Below are positions 7,655 through 15,323 of a stretch of DNA of 64,000 nt, piece after piece; positions within the stretch are counted from its first letter, which is position 1; each line of letters opens with the position of its first letter. Where the stretch lies: positions 744,001 to 808,000 of the forward strand of contig NZ_CP032155.1 in the NCBI RefSeq assembly GCF_008329905.1. Reading direction: 5' to 3'. Made by a program: the position numbers and the translations under genes. The notes beneath the pieces are model-generated. The model had not been told where the DNA came from and searched no databases. It worked only from the letters and a program-made list of their open reading frames with translations. Source of the stretch: Mycobacterium sp. ELW1 (lineage in GTDB: Bacteria > Actinomycetota > Actinomycetes > Mycobacteriales > Mycobacteriaceae).

Positions 7655-9835
7655 CTACCGACCGGCGGCAAACACGCGAAGCGACTCCACCTGAGCAGGA
7701 TCCAGTGACGGTCGCACTGCATCGCGGGCCTTCGCCACGTCGGCGGCGGTGACGTCCGCGGCGTCGATCGAGCGGCGCATCGCCGTCAGCGCAGCCTCGC
7801 GCAGCAGAGCCACGCAGTCCGCCGCGCTGTACCCGTCCAGCTCGCCGGCCAGCGCGTCGAGGTCGACGTCCGACGACAACGGCACGGATTTACCTGCGGT
7901 GCGCAGGATTTCGCGACGCGCATCGGCATCAGGCGGCTCGACGAACACCAGCTTCTCCAGCCGGCCCGGGCGTAGCAGTGCCGGGTCGATCAGATCCGGC
8001 CGGTTCGTGGCGCCGAGCACGACGACGTCGCGCAGCGGCTCGATGCCGTCGAGTTCGGTCAGCAGCGCGGCCACCACCCGGTCGGTGACACCGGAATCGA
8101 AGCTCTGCCCACGCCGCGGCGCCAACGCGTCGATCTCGTCGAGGAACACCAGCGATGGAGCGGAATCCCTTGCCCGGCGGAACAATTCACGAACGGCCTT
8201 CTCCGAGGAGCCGACCCACTTGTCCATCAGTTCGGCGCCCTTCACCGCATGCACACTCAGCCGCCCCGAACTGGCCAGCGCCCGCACCACGAAGGTCTTG
8301 CCGCAGCCGGGCGGGCCGTACAGCAGCACACCCCGGGGCGGCTCGACTCCCAGGCGGGCGAAGGTGTCCGGATGCTGCAGCGGCCACAGCACCGCCTCGG
8401 TCAGCGCCTGCTTGACCTCGACCATGTCGCCGACGTCGTCGAGGGTCACCGACCCGACGGACACCTCCTCGGTGGCCGAGCGGGACAGCGGCCGGATCAC
8501 GCTCAGCGCGCCCGTGAGGTCTTCCTGGGTCAGCGCAGGCGGCTTGCCGTCGTCACTCGCGCGGGCCGCTGCCCGCAGGGCGGCCTCCCGAACCAGTGCG
8601 GCCAGGTCGGCGCGGACGAATCCCGGTGTGCGCTCGGCGATGTCGTCCAGCGTCAGAGTGCCCGCGGGAACATCGCGCAGCAGCACCTCCAGCAGTGCCT
8701 TGCGGGTGGCGCCGTCGGGCAGGCTCAAACCGAGCTCGCGGTCACACAGATCCGGTGCGCGCAGCCGCGGATCGGCCGCATCCGGCTGCTGGGAGGTGGC
8801 CACCAGCACGACGCCGGGCGCGACGACCGCCTTGCGCAGCTCGGTCAGGATCATCGCCGACACCGGCTCGGCCGGGGTGGGCAGCAGCGCGTCGATATCG
8901 GTGATCAACAGCACGCCACCACCATTCGTGACGGTGGCGACCGCGTCGGCGACAGCGCGCTGTCGATCCTGCGCCGCCAGCGCGCCGGTGTCAGGCCCGT
9001 CGAGCTCGACCAACCGGCGCCCTGCGCACACCGCGCGCACCAGCGTCGCCTTGCCGACGCCCGCCGGGCCGGTGACCAACACACCCAGATGCGGTTTGGC
9101 GCCAAGCTTTTCCAGCAGCTCCGGCTGATCGAGCGCGAGCTTGAGCCATTCGGTGAGCCGGCCGGCCTGCACGTGCTGGCCCTTGAGGTCGTCGATCGAC
9201 ACCGCCGGGGCCTCCGGCCACGACATCGGCTGGCTCACCGCCGCGGTGGGCACGGGCGCACCGGCCGCCGGCGTCAGACCGTCACCCCAGGTGACCGACG
9301 AATTCGGTTGCACGCTCACCGGTCCGGCCGGATCGGTGCCGGTCACGGTCAGCAATTCCGACGTCCAGGTGATCCCCACCGACGAGGTCAGCGCCGAGCT
9401 GGCCTGGGTGGTGGATGTGCCGGGGCCGAGGTCGCGCGGGAGCAGCGACACCGTGTCACCGACGGTCATCACCTTGCCGAGCAGGGCCTGGCGCAGAGTC
9501 GCCGACGCGACCGACTGGGTGGCCAGGGTCGAGCCGCGCAACGTGACCGAACGTGCGCCGTACACGGTGACCGGGGCCACCAGCACGGTGGTGTCCTCAC
9601 GCAGGCCGGCATTGGACAACGTCACGTCATCCAGGAGCGCGGTGCCGGCCGGGACATCCGCCGGTGCGATCCCGGCGACGGCGGAGGTGGTCCGGGAGCC
9701 GGTGAGCGACACCGCATCCCACTCGCGGATGCCGAGCGCGGCGAGGGCCTCCGGATGCAGCCGCACCACACCGCGCCGGGAGTCCAGCGCGGAGGTGTTC
9801 AACCGCGCGGTCAGCGCCAGGTTGGACGGCCCCAT
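7655..9835 (-). CDS. CDC48-like double AAA+ ATPase (Rv0435c-like)
   Basis: 726 residues, close to the length of M. tuberculosis Rv0435c. An N-terminal CDC48-type double-psi barrel region (LTARLNTSALDSRRGVVRLH and IREWDAVSLTGSRTT) is followed by two AAA+ modules. D1 has Walker A GPAGVGKATLV and a degenerate Walker B (LLITDIDALLP, DID instead of DE). D2 is canonical: GPPGCGKTF, LVFLDEIDALAPRRG and sensor ATNRPDLIDPALLRPGR. So D2 is probably the hydrolytic engine. The ATG at 9835 follows the pssA stop by one base. A predicted protein unfoldase; no partner is shown by the context, which is phospholipid synthesis. Confidence 0.9.
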   Translation of the reverse strand: MGPSNLALTARLNTSALDSRRGVVRLHPEALAALGIREWDAVSLTGSRTTSAVAGIAPADVPAGTALLDDVTLSNAGLREDTTVLVAPVTVYGARSVTLRGSTLATQSVASATLRQALLGKVMTVGDTVSLLPRDLGPGTSTTQASSALTSSVGITWTSELLTVTGTDPAGPVSVQPNSSVTWGDGLTPAAGAPVPTAAVSQPMSWPEAPAVSIDDLKGQHVQAGRLTEWLKLALDQPELLEKLGAKPHLGVLVTGPAGVGKATLVRAVCAGRRLVELDGPDTGALAAQDRQRAVADAVATVTNGGGVLLITDIDALLPTPAEPVSAMILTELRKAVVAPGVVLVATSQQPDAADPRLRAPDLCDRELGLSLPDGATRKALLEVLLRDVPAGTLTLDDIAERTPGFVRADLAALVREAALRAAARASDDGKPPALTQEDLTGALSVIRPLSRSATEEVSVGSVTLDDVGDMVEVKQALTEAVLWPLQHPDTFARLGVEPPRGVLLYGPPGCGKTFVVRALASSGRLSVHAVKGAELMDKWVGSSEKAVRELFRRARDSAPSLVFLDEIDALAPRRGQSFDSGVTDRVVAALLTELDGIEPLRDVVVLGATNRPDLIDPALLRPGRLEKLVFVEPPDADARREILRTAGKSVPLSSDVDLDALAGELDGYSAADCVALLREAALTAMRRSIDAADVTAADVAKARDAVRPSLDPAQVESLRVFAAGR

Positions 9836-9836
9836 G

Positions 9837-10676
9837 TCAGCGACCGGGCTTGCGCAGGCCGAGGCGGGTCGACCGGCGGTTCGGCTGGCCGCGGCGATCA
9901 GCGCGTCGCGCCGCACGCCGCTGTTTGGGTTCGTCGTTCCATGCCTCCGGTCGCGCGGCGACCCAGCGCTGGCTGCGGATGGTGAACGGGATGATGCATA
10001 GGTAGCCGGCGATGATCAGCAGGACCAGGATGTACGGGAACAGCAGCAGCGCCGCCGCCGCCGCGGCGATCAGGATCAGCAGGATCGGCGCGGCGTTGGG
10101 CGGCATCGACACCGACTTGAGTGCCAGCGTCGGGACCCGGCTGATCAGCAGGGTGGCGTTGGCGGCGAACCAAAGGCAGACGAACCACGGCGAGGTCCAC
10201 CACCCGTGGCCGAACTGCAGCATCGCCGCGAGCGGTCCGATCACACCGACCGCGCCGCACGGCGCCGGCATACCGGTGAAGTACTGGCGGGTGTAGGCAG
10301 GGCGGGTGTCATCGTCGAGCAGTGCGTTGAATCGGGCCAACCGCAGCACGATGCACACGGCGTAGAGCAGCGCGAAGATCCAGCCGACCGGCGAGGTGGG
10401 CAGCAGCGTCACATAGACCACCAGCGCGGGCGCGACACCGAAGTTCACCGCGTCGGCCAGCGAGTCGATCTCGGCGCCCATCCGGGACTGTGCATCCAGG
10501 GCGCGCGCGATGCCGCCGTCGATACCGTCGAGCACCGCAGCCGCACCGATCAATGCCAGCGCGATGTGCGGGCGCCCGTCCAGGGCGAACTTGATCGAGG
10601 TGAGTCCCGCACAGATGGCCAGCACCGTCGTCGCGCTGGGCAGAATGCGCATGGCGGACGGGCGGGGTTTGATCAC
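9837..10676 (-). CDS. pssA: CDP-diacylglycerol-serine O-phosphatidyltransferase
   Basis: Makes phosphatidylserine from CDP-diacylglycerol and L-serine in the membrane. The CDP-alcohol phosphotransferase signature is complete: DGIDGGIAR, then eight residues, GAEIDSLAD. Six to eight hydrophobic helices follow, and the C-terminus is a strongly basic tail ([19 protein letters not shown]). 279 residues. Its ATG overlaps the psd stop by 4 bp, so the two consecutive enzymes of phosphatidylethanolamine synthesis are translationally coupled. Confidence 0.95.
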   Translation of the reverse strand: MIKPRPSAMRILPSATTVLAICAGLTSIKFALDGRPHIALALIGAAAVLDGIDGGIARALDAQSRMGAEIDSLADAVNFGVAPALVVYVTLLPTSPVGWIFALLYAVCIVLRLARFNALLDDDTRPAYTRQYFTGMPAPCGAVGVIGPLAAMLQFGHGWWTSPWFVCLWFAANATLLISRVPTLALKSVSMPPNAAPILLILIAAAAAALLLFPYILVLLIIAGYLCIIPFTIRSQRWVAARPEAWNDEPKQRRAARRADRRGQPNRRSTRLGLRKPGR

Positions 10677-11386
10677 GGCAGCTGCGCCAACACGGTCTCG
10701 CCGGCGAGCGTGCGCTGACCGGGTTCGATCAGAATCTGCGAGCCGGCAGGCAGGTAGGTGTCCAACCGCGAGCCGAATCGGATCAGTCCGTAGGTGTCGC
10801 CGATGGTGACCTGGTCACCGGGGTGCAGATCGCAGATGATGCGCCGCGCGAGCAGGCCGGCGATCTGTACGACCACCACCTCCTGTCCGTCCGGTGTGCG
10901 GATCAGCACGCTGTTGCGCTCGTTGTCCTCGCTGGCCGCCGCCAGTTCGGCCGAATGGAATCGGCCGGGCCGGTGTTCCACGGCCAGCACCTGGCCGCCG
11001 ACCGGAATGCGCTGCACGTGGGCGTCGAGCAGCGACAGGAAGATGCTGATCCGGGGCCGCGGCCCGGCCGGCAGACCCAGCTCGGCGGGCGGTTCGACCT
11101 CTTCGACCAGACAGATCAATCCGTCGGCCGGTGCCACCACCACGCCGGGACGGCTCGGGGGTGTCCGGGGCGGATGCCGGAAGAAACCGGCGTTGGCGGC
11201 GGCCGCGGTCAGACCCGCGCGGCGCAGCCAGCGGTGCTTGCGGCCCACGCCCGCCACCGCCAGGCTCGCCGCAATGAACGGGAGACCGGCGGGGTGAACA
11301 GGGGGAACGGTGGAACGCACCAGCGCGACCAGCCGCTGGGGGCCGGACTTCGTGGTGTCTTCCGCGGTGCGGGGGCGTCTGGCCAT
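10673..11386 (-). CDS. psd: Phosphatidylserine decarboxylase
   Basis: Converts phosphatidylserine to phosphatidylethanolamine. 237 residues, the short PSD-A type. Self-cleavage to give the pyruvoyl alpha chain should occur at the G-S bond in IRFGSRLD near the C-terminus (around residue 205). Other family motifs are VVAPADGLI and the [19 protein letters not shown] segment. A hydrophobic N-terminal helix ([14 protein letters not shown]) anchors it. Order moeA-psd-pssA is as in M. tuberculosis (Rv0438c-Rv0436c). Confidence 0.94.
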   Translation of the reverse strand: MARRPRTAEDTTKSGPQRLVALVRSTVPPVHPAGLPFIAASLAVAGVGRKHRWLRRAGLTAAAANAGFFRHPPRTPPSRPGVVVAPADGLICLVEEVEPPAELGLPAGPRPRISIFLSLLDAHVQRIPVGGQVLAVEHRPGRFHSAELAAASEDNERNSVLIRTPDGQEVVVVQIAGLLARRIICDLHPGDQVTIGDTYGLIRFGSRLDTYLPAGSQILIEPGQRTLAGETVLAQLP

Positions 11387-11430
11387 CGGCGACGATTCTA
11401 CGTGCGCGCTGTGATTGTGCGGGAGCAGAC

Positions 11431-12627
11431 CTACGAGAGATCCCAGAGCTGGACCTGCTCGCCGGCGGCCACCCCGGTGATGTCCTCGGCGATTTCCAGA
11501 AGGCAGTTCGCCGAGGCCAGCCAGCGAAGATGGTGCGATGCCGGTGGACCGTAGGTCGTGACGGTGCCCGCCTCGGGGTCATAGACACCGCGCCGGAACT
11601 GGCGTTTGCCCTTCGGCGATGTCAGGTCGTCGGCCAGCACGGCGGTGCGGCGCGGCCGGTTCGGGTTGGCCAGGCCCATCGCCGCGCGCAGTGCGGGCCG
11701 GACGAACACCTCGAAGGAGACCAGCGCACTCACCGGGTTGCCCGGCAGCGTGATGATGGACGTGCCGTTCGCTCGCCCTGCCCCCTGCGGCATACCGGGT
11801 TGCATGGCGACCTTGACGAAGTCCACCGCCCCCGCGCCGAACGCATCCTTGACCACCTCGTAGGCGCCGGCGCTCACGCCGCCGGTGGTGATGATCAGAT
11901 CGGCCTGCCCGGCGTAGCCCTCCAGCACGGAGCTGAACTGGTTGACGTCATCGCTCGACGTCGGGGTCGCGACCACGTCGGCGCCGGCCTCGCGGACCGC
12001 GGCGGCCAGCATGATCGCGTTGGATTCGTAGATCTGACCGGGTTGCAGCTCGGTGCCCGCCGACACCAGCTCCGAACCCGTCGACATCACCAGCACCCGC
12101 AGCCGTGGCTGCACCGTCAGCGAGCCCAGGCCCAGGGCGGCGGCCAGCCCCAGTGCCGCCGGGGTCACCAGCTGACCGGCGCGCAACACCGTCGTCCCCG
12201 CGGTCACATCCTCGCCGGCGTGCCGCACGTGCTGGCCGGGCTTGGACGCCGACCGTATCTCGACGGTGTCGATACCGGCATCGGTGGCCTCGACCGGCAC
12301 CACCGCCGTCGCACCGGCGGGCAGCGGTGCGCCCGTCATGATCCGGTGAGCGGTGCCCGCCGCCAACGTCAAGGAGTCAACGCGTCCAGCCGGAATGTCC
12401 TCGGCGACAGGCAATGTGACCGGGCTGGCCGCGGAGGCGCCGGCGACGTCCTCGGCGTGAACCGCGTAGCCGTCCATAGCCGAGTTGTCGAACACCGGCA
12501 GCGACATCGGGGCCGCCACGTCGGCCGCGAGAACCAGGCCCTCGGCTTCGGCCAGCCCGACCGTCGCCGCCGGGCGTGCGGTGATCAGATCGGCGACGAC
12601 CCGCTGATGCTCCTCGACAGTGCGCAT
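11431..12627 (-). CDS. moeA: Molybdopterin molybdotransferase MoeA
   Basis: Inserts molybdate into adenylylated molybdopterin to finish molybdenum cofactor. 398 residues. Shows the N-terminal [11 protein letters not shown] motif (around residues 45-55), the MogA-like domain with STGSELV and TTGGVSAG (around 170-260), and the C-terminal barrel domain. The ATG at 12627 overlaps the stop of the upstream SDR by one base (TGATG). An in-frame GTG/ATG extension to 12672 exists but would overlap the SDR more. Probably the MoeA2 paralogue by context. Confidence 0.92.
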   Translation of the reverse strand: MRTVEEHQRVVADLITARPAATVGLAEAEGLVLAADVAAPMSLPVFDNSAMDGYAVHAEDVAGASAASPVTLPVAEDIPAGRVDSLTLAAGTAHRIMTGAPLPAGATAVVPVEATDAGIDTVEIRSASKPGQHVRHAGEDVTAGTTVLRAGQLVTPAALGLAAALGLGSLTVQPRLRVLVMSTGSELVSAGTELQPGQIYESNAIMLAAAVREAGADVVATPTSSDDVNQFSSVLEGYAGQADLIITTGGVSAGAYEVVKDAFGAGAVDFVKVAMQPGMPQGAGRANGTSIITLPGNPVSALVSFEVFVRPALRAAMGLANPNRPRRTAVLADDLTSPKGKRQFRRGVYDPEAGTVTTYGPPASHHLRWLASANCLLEIAEDITGVAAGEQVQLWDLS

Positions 12628-13550
12628 CAGACGGGGAATTTCACGCCGGTCAGCTCCTCGGACACCGCCCACAGCCGCTGCTGGACGTCCCGATCGTGTG
12701 ACTGCTTGCTGGAGCTCACCAGCTTGGGGTGGCCGCGCAGCTCGCGGAACCCGTCGGGCCCGTAGTACTGCCCGCCGGTGACCGCGGGGTCGGTGGCGGC
12801 CCGCAGAGTCGCCAGCGCGCCCATTTCCGCGCTGTTCAACAGCAGCCCGCTGATGAGCTTGACACCGGGAAGCGAGCTGCCCGGGACGTGGCGGATCAGC
12901 TCGGTGTCGGAAACACCCGGGTGTGCCGCTACGGCAATCGTTTTCGCGTCGGCCGCGGCGAGGCGCCGCTGCAGTTCGTAGGCGAACATCAGATTGGCCA
13001 GCTTCGACTGCCCGTAGGAGGCGACGCGCTCATAGCGGCGGCGCTCCCACTGCAGATCGTCGAACGCGATCTTGGCGCGGATATTGTGCGCGACGCTGGC
13101 CACCACGACCACCCGTGATCCGTCGACGGGCAGCAGGTTGTTCAGCAGCAGTCCGGTGAGCGCGAAGTGGCCCAGATGGTTTGTGCCGAACTGCAATTCG
13201 AAGCCGTCGGCAGTGGTCTGCTTCGGCGGGTACATCACCCCGGCGTTGTTGACGAGCAGATCGATCCGGGGATAGGCGCTGCCCAGTTCGGCGGCCGCTT
13301 CCCGCACCGATGCCAGCGAGCCCAGATCCAGCTTGTGCACGGTCACCTCGGCAGAGGGGGCGATTCGCCGGATCTCGGCTGCCGCCGCCTCACCCTTGGC
13401 GGTGTCGCGAACCGCCATCACCACCTGGGCCCCGTGCTGTGCCAGCACGCGGGCCGTGTCGAATCCGAGCCCCGTATTGGAGCCGGTCACGATCACAATA
13501 CGTCCGCTCTGATCGGGAACGTCCGCCTCGGTCCACTTCTGTGCGCTCAT
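12627..13550 (-). CDS. Short-chain dehydrogenase/reductase (Rv0439c-like)
   Basis: 307 residues of the WW-oxidoreductase/retinol-dehydrogenase-like SDR group. Cofactor motif TGSNTGLG at about 22-29, NNAG at about 98, catalytic YGQSK. The C-terminal signature YYGPDGF...[11 protein letters not shown] is shared with a second SDR at 30199-31095. ATG at 13550; the longer in-frame reading upstream runs through the promoter of the divergent HAD gene and was rejected. First gene of the SDR-moeA-psd-pssA-ATPase run. Substrate unknown; NADP use and a lipid or retinol-like alcohol are typical of relatives. Confidence 0.88.
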   Translation of the reverse strand: MSAQKWTEADVPDQSGRIVIVTGSNTGLGFDTARVLAQHGAQVVMAVRDTAKGEAAAAEIRRIAPSAEVTVHKLDLGSLASVREAAAELGSAYPRIDLLVNNAGVMYPPKQTTADGFELQFGTNHLGHFALTGLLLNNLLPVDGSRVVVVASVAHNIRAKIAFDDLQWERRRYERVASYGQSKLANLMFAYELQRRLAAADAKTIAVAAHPGVSDTELIRHVPGSSLPGVKLISGLLLNSAEMGALATLRAATDPAVTGGQYYGPDGFRELRGHPKLVSSSKQSHDRDVQQRLWAVSEELTGVKFPV

Positions 13551-13607
13551 GGCACGACGATAGACGGCCCAAGTTGCGGACAATCGGTGGCCGTTTACTG
13601 TCGCGGT

Positions 13608-14420
13608 ATGGCTATCGGTGGGGTGCTCTTCGACATCGATGGTGTTCTGGTGACCTCGTGGACGCCGATCCCCGGTGCCGCCGAGGCGTTGGCTGTGCTG
13701 GCCGACCACCAGATCGCGCGGTCCTATCTGACCAACACCACCACCCGTACCCGCCGGCAGATCGCCGCGGCATTGTGTGACGCCGGAATGGATGTCCGTC
13801 CCGACGAGGTGATCACCGCGGCGGCGCTGACCGCCGACTATGTGCGGGCCAACTATCCCGATGCGCGCTGTCTGCTGGTCAACAACGGCCAGATCGCCGA
13901 CGACATGCCGGGCATCGACATCGTCGACTCGGCCGACCAGGGCTTCACCGAGTTGGAGGCCCCCGACGTCATCCTGCTCGGCGGCGCCGGTCCTGAGTAC
14001 AGCCACCGCACGCTCAGCCGGGTCTACGAATGGATGGCCCAGGGCGTGCCGGTGGTCGCCATGCACCGCAGCACCGCGTGGACCACCACCGAGGGTCTGC
14101 GCATCGACACCGGTATGTACCTGATCGGCATGGAGGAGACCTCCGGGCGTAAGGCCACCGGTGTCGGCAAGCCTGCACCCGCAGGCTTTCTGGCGTCGGC
14201 CGCCCGGCTGGGCGTCGATCCCGATGAGATGTACATGGTCGGCGACGACCTCAACAACGATGTGCTGGCCGCCCAGGTGGTCGGGATGACCGGTGTGTTG
14301 GTGCGCACCGGCAAGTTCCGTCAGGACACTCTGGACCGCTGGGCCGCAGACGAATTTGCGATGCAGCCCAATCACGTCATCGACTCGGTGGCCGCGCTGC
14401 CGGAGCTGCTCGGGCTGTAG
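13608..14420 (+). CDS. HAD superfamily hydrolase, subfamily IIA (LHPP/NagD-like)
   Basis: 270 residues. Catalytic aspartates in FDIDGVL (D9 and D11), motif II in [13 protein letters not shown], the Lys of motif III in [10 protein letters not shown], and motif IV in [10 protein letters not shown]. The large cap between motifs II and III is the IIA type, as in LHPP and NagD phosphatases. The start is the ATG at 13608, 57 bp from the divergent SDR start. Substrate not predictable; relatives act on small phosphorylated metabolites. Confidence 0.9.
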   Translation: MAIGGVLFDIDGVLVTSWTPIPGAAEALAVLADHQIARSYLTNTTTRTRRQIAAALCDAGMDVRPDEVITAAALTADYVRANYPDARCLLVNNGQIADDMPGIDIVDSADQGFTELEAPDVILLGGAGPEYSHRTLSRVYEWMAQGVPVVAMHRSTAWTTTEGLRIDTGMYLIGMEETSGRKATGVGKPAPAGFLASAARLGVDPDEMYMVGDDLNNDVLAAQVVGMTGVLVRTGKFRQDTLDRWAADEFAMQPNHVIDSVAALPELLGL

Positions 14421-14421
14421 C

Positions 14422-14448
14422 GGCGGACGCAGGTGGCCCGCGTCCGCC
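14422..14448 (+). terminator. GC-rich hairpin after HAD gene
   Basis: GGCGGACGC and GCGTCCGCC form a perfect 9-bp stem with a 9-base loop, two bases after the HAD stop codon. There is no U-tract, as in many mycobacterial terminators. Confidence 0.5.
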
Positions 14449-14452
14449 CAAC

Positions 14453-14506
14453 GTCACTCCAGAGTCACGACCGCCGTCGAGCGCGACTCTGGTGTGACGC
14501 TCGACG
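14453..14506. repeat. Interlocked pair of inverted repeats
   Basis: Arm A1 GTCACTCCAGAGTC (14453-14466) pairs with A2 GACTCTGGTGTGAC (14485-14498) with one mismatch. Arm B1 CGTCGAGCG (14475-14483) pairs perfectly with B2 CGCTCGACG (14498-14506). The order A1-B1-A2-B2 means that the two stems interlock, as alternative hairpins or a pseudoknot. It lies 40 bp before the SRPBCC gene and could be a dispersed intergenic palindrome or an RNA switch. Confidence 0.6.
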
Positions 14507-14546
14507 GATGCGATGAGTTTCCCGGCCCTGGCGGGTCTGTCTGGCT

Positions 14547-15026
14547 ATGACCGAAATTCTGATTGTGGCCACCACCATCGACGCACCCGCTGTCGCCGTA
14601 TTCGGAGTGCTCGCCGACCCCAACACCCACCAGGACATCGACGGCACCGGCTGGGTTCGGGAACCGCTGGACGACGGCAGGGCACTGACCGAAGCCGGGC
14701 AGATTTTCCGGATCGCGATGTACCACGACAACCATCCCGACAAGCACTACGAAATGGCCAATCAGGTCACCGTGCTCGAACCGGGCCGGGTGATCGGCTG
14801 GGCGCCGGGCGGGCTGGCCGAGGACGGCAGTATCGAACTCGGGGGCTGGACATGGCGTTACGACCTCGAGCCCCTCGGCGACGAGCAGACTCGGGTCACG
14901 CTGACCTACGACTGGTCGGGTGCCACCCCGGAGATTCGGAAGAACATCGTCTTCCCGCCGTTTCCGGTCTCGCACCTTGATAATTCGCTGGCGAATCTGG
15001 GCAAGCTGGCCACCGACAGGGGATGA
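14547..15026 (+). CDS. SRPBCC family (START-like) protein
   Basis: 159 residues, same group as the protein at 7186-7638: an opening strand (ILIVATTIDAPAVAVFGVLA, DPNTHQDIDGTGW), central strands with VTVLEPGRVIGWAPGG and WTWRYDLEPLGDEQTRVTLT, and a C-terminal helix (HLDNSLANLGKLAT). Actinobacterial members are usually annotated as polyketide cyclase or toxin/transport-related without proof. It stands before the biosynthetic locus but is separated by about 180 bp of leader DNA, so membership in that locus is doubtful. Confidence 0.84.
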   Translation: MTEILIVATTIDAPAVAVFGVLADPNTHQDIDGTGWVREPLDDGRALTEAGQIFRIAMYHDNHPDKHYEMANQVTVLEPGRVIGWAPGGLAEDGSIELGGWTWRYDLEPLGDEQTRVTLTYDWSGATPEIRKNIVFPPFPVSHLDNSLANLGKLATDRG

Positions 15027-15140
15027 GGCGGGCGACCGCCTCGACAGGGCCTCGCGGACCTCCCACGCTCTCGACGACCGGGCCCGGCGCAACGTGGTTG
15101 TAAATTTGCTGCGTCTGCCTGCCGACGTGCCACTCCGTGT

Positions 15141-15200
15141 GGTAAGCATTCAGCCATCAGTGGTCCCGAAAGGGACCATGGGCTTTACCTGTCGGGGGAA
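15141..15200 (+). promoter_or_regulatory. Structured leader with GNRA-capped hairpin
   Basis: TGGTCCC-GAAA-GGGACCA at 15161-15178 is a perfect 7-bp stem closed by a GAAA (GNRA) tetraloop, a fold typical of functional RNA. GGTAAGC (15141-15147) can pair with GCTTTACC (15182-15189, one bulge) to enclose it. The structure ends just before GGGGGA (15194-15199), a ribosome site for the small frame at 15206. Upstream, an AT-rich patch (TTGTAAATTTGC around 15098) may hold the promoter. No known riboswitch class could be matched by eye. Confidence 0.45.
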
Positions 15201-15205
15201 CGGTC

Positions 15206-15292
15206 ATGCCACATTTGAATTCAATACTTTCGAAACTTGGAACCGGTAGCGGAACTCCTTCCCTAGTGTCGGCACCCGATCTCATCGCTTGA
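15206..15292 (+). CDS. Possible 28-residue leader or precursor peptide
   Basis: A short frame from ATG 15206 to TGA 15290-15292, preceded by GGGGGA six bases upstream. The peptide starts MPHLNSILSKLG, has a Gly/Ser/Thr-rich middle (GTGSGTPS) and ends VSAPDLIA. It stops 31 bp before the GTG of the dikinase gene, which has its own site (AGGAAGGG, 15310-15317). It could be a translated leader, a RiPP-like precursor, or chance. No family recognised. Confidence 0.35.
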   Translation: MPHLNSILSKLGTGSGTPSLVSAPDLIA

Positions 15293-15323
15293 GATATCAC
15301 GGAACTGACAGGAAGGGCGCGCG

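Noticed and set aside
15141..15200. Cyclic-di-AMP (ydaO) or cyclic-di-GMP riboswitch
   Set aside because: The GAAA loop and purine-rich strand suggest it, but the conserved core sequences of both classes are missing.
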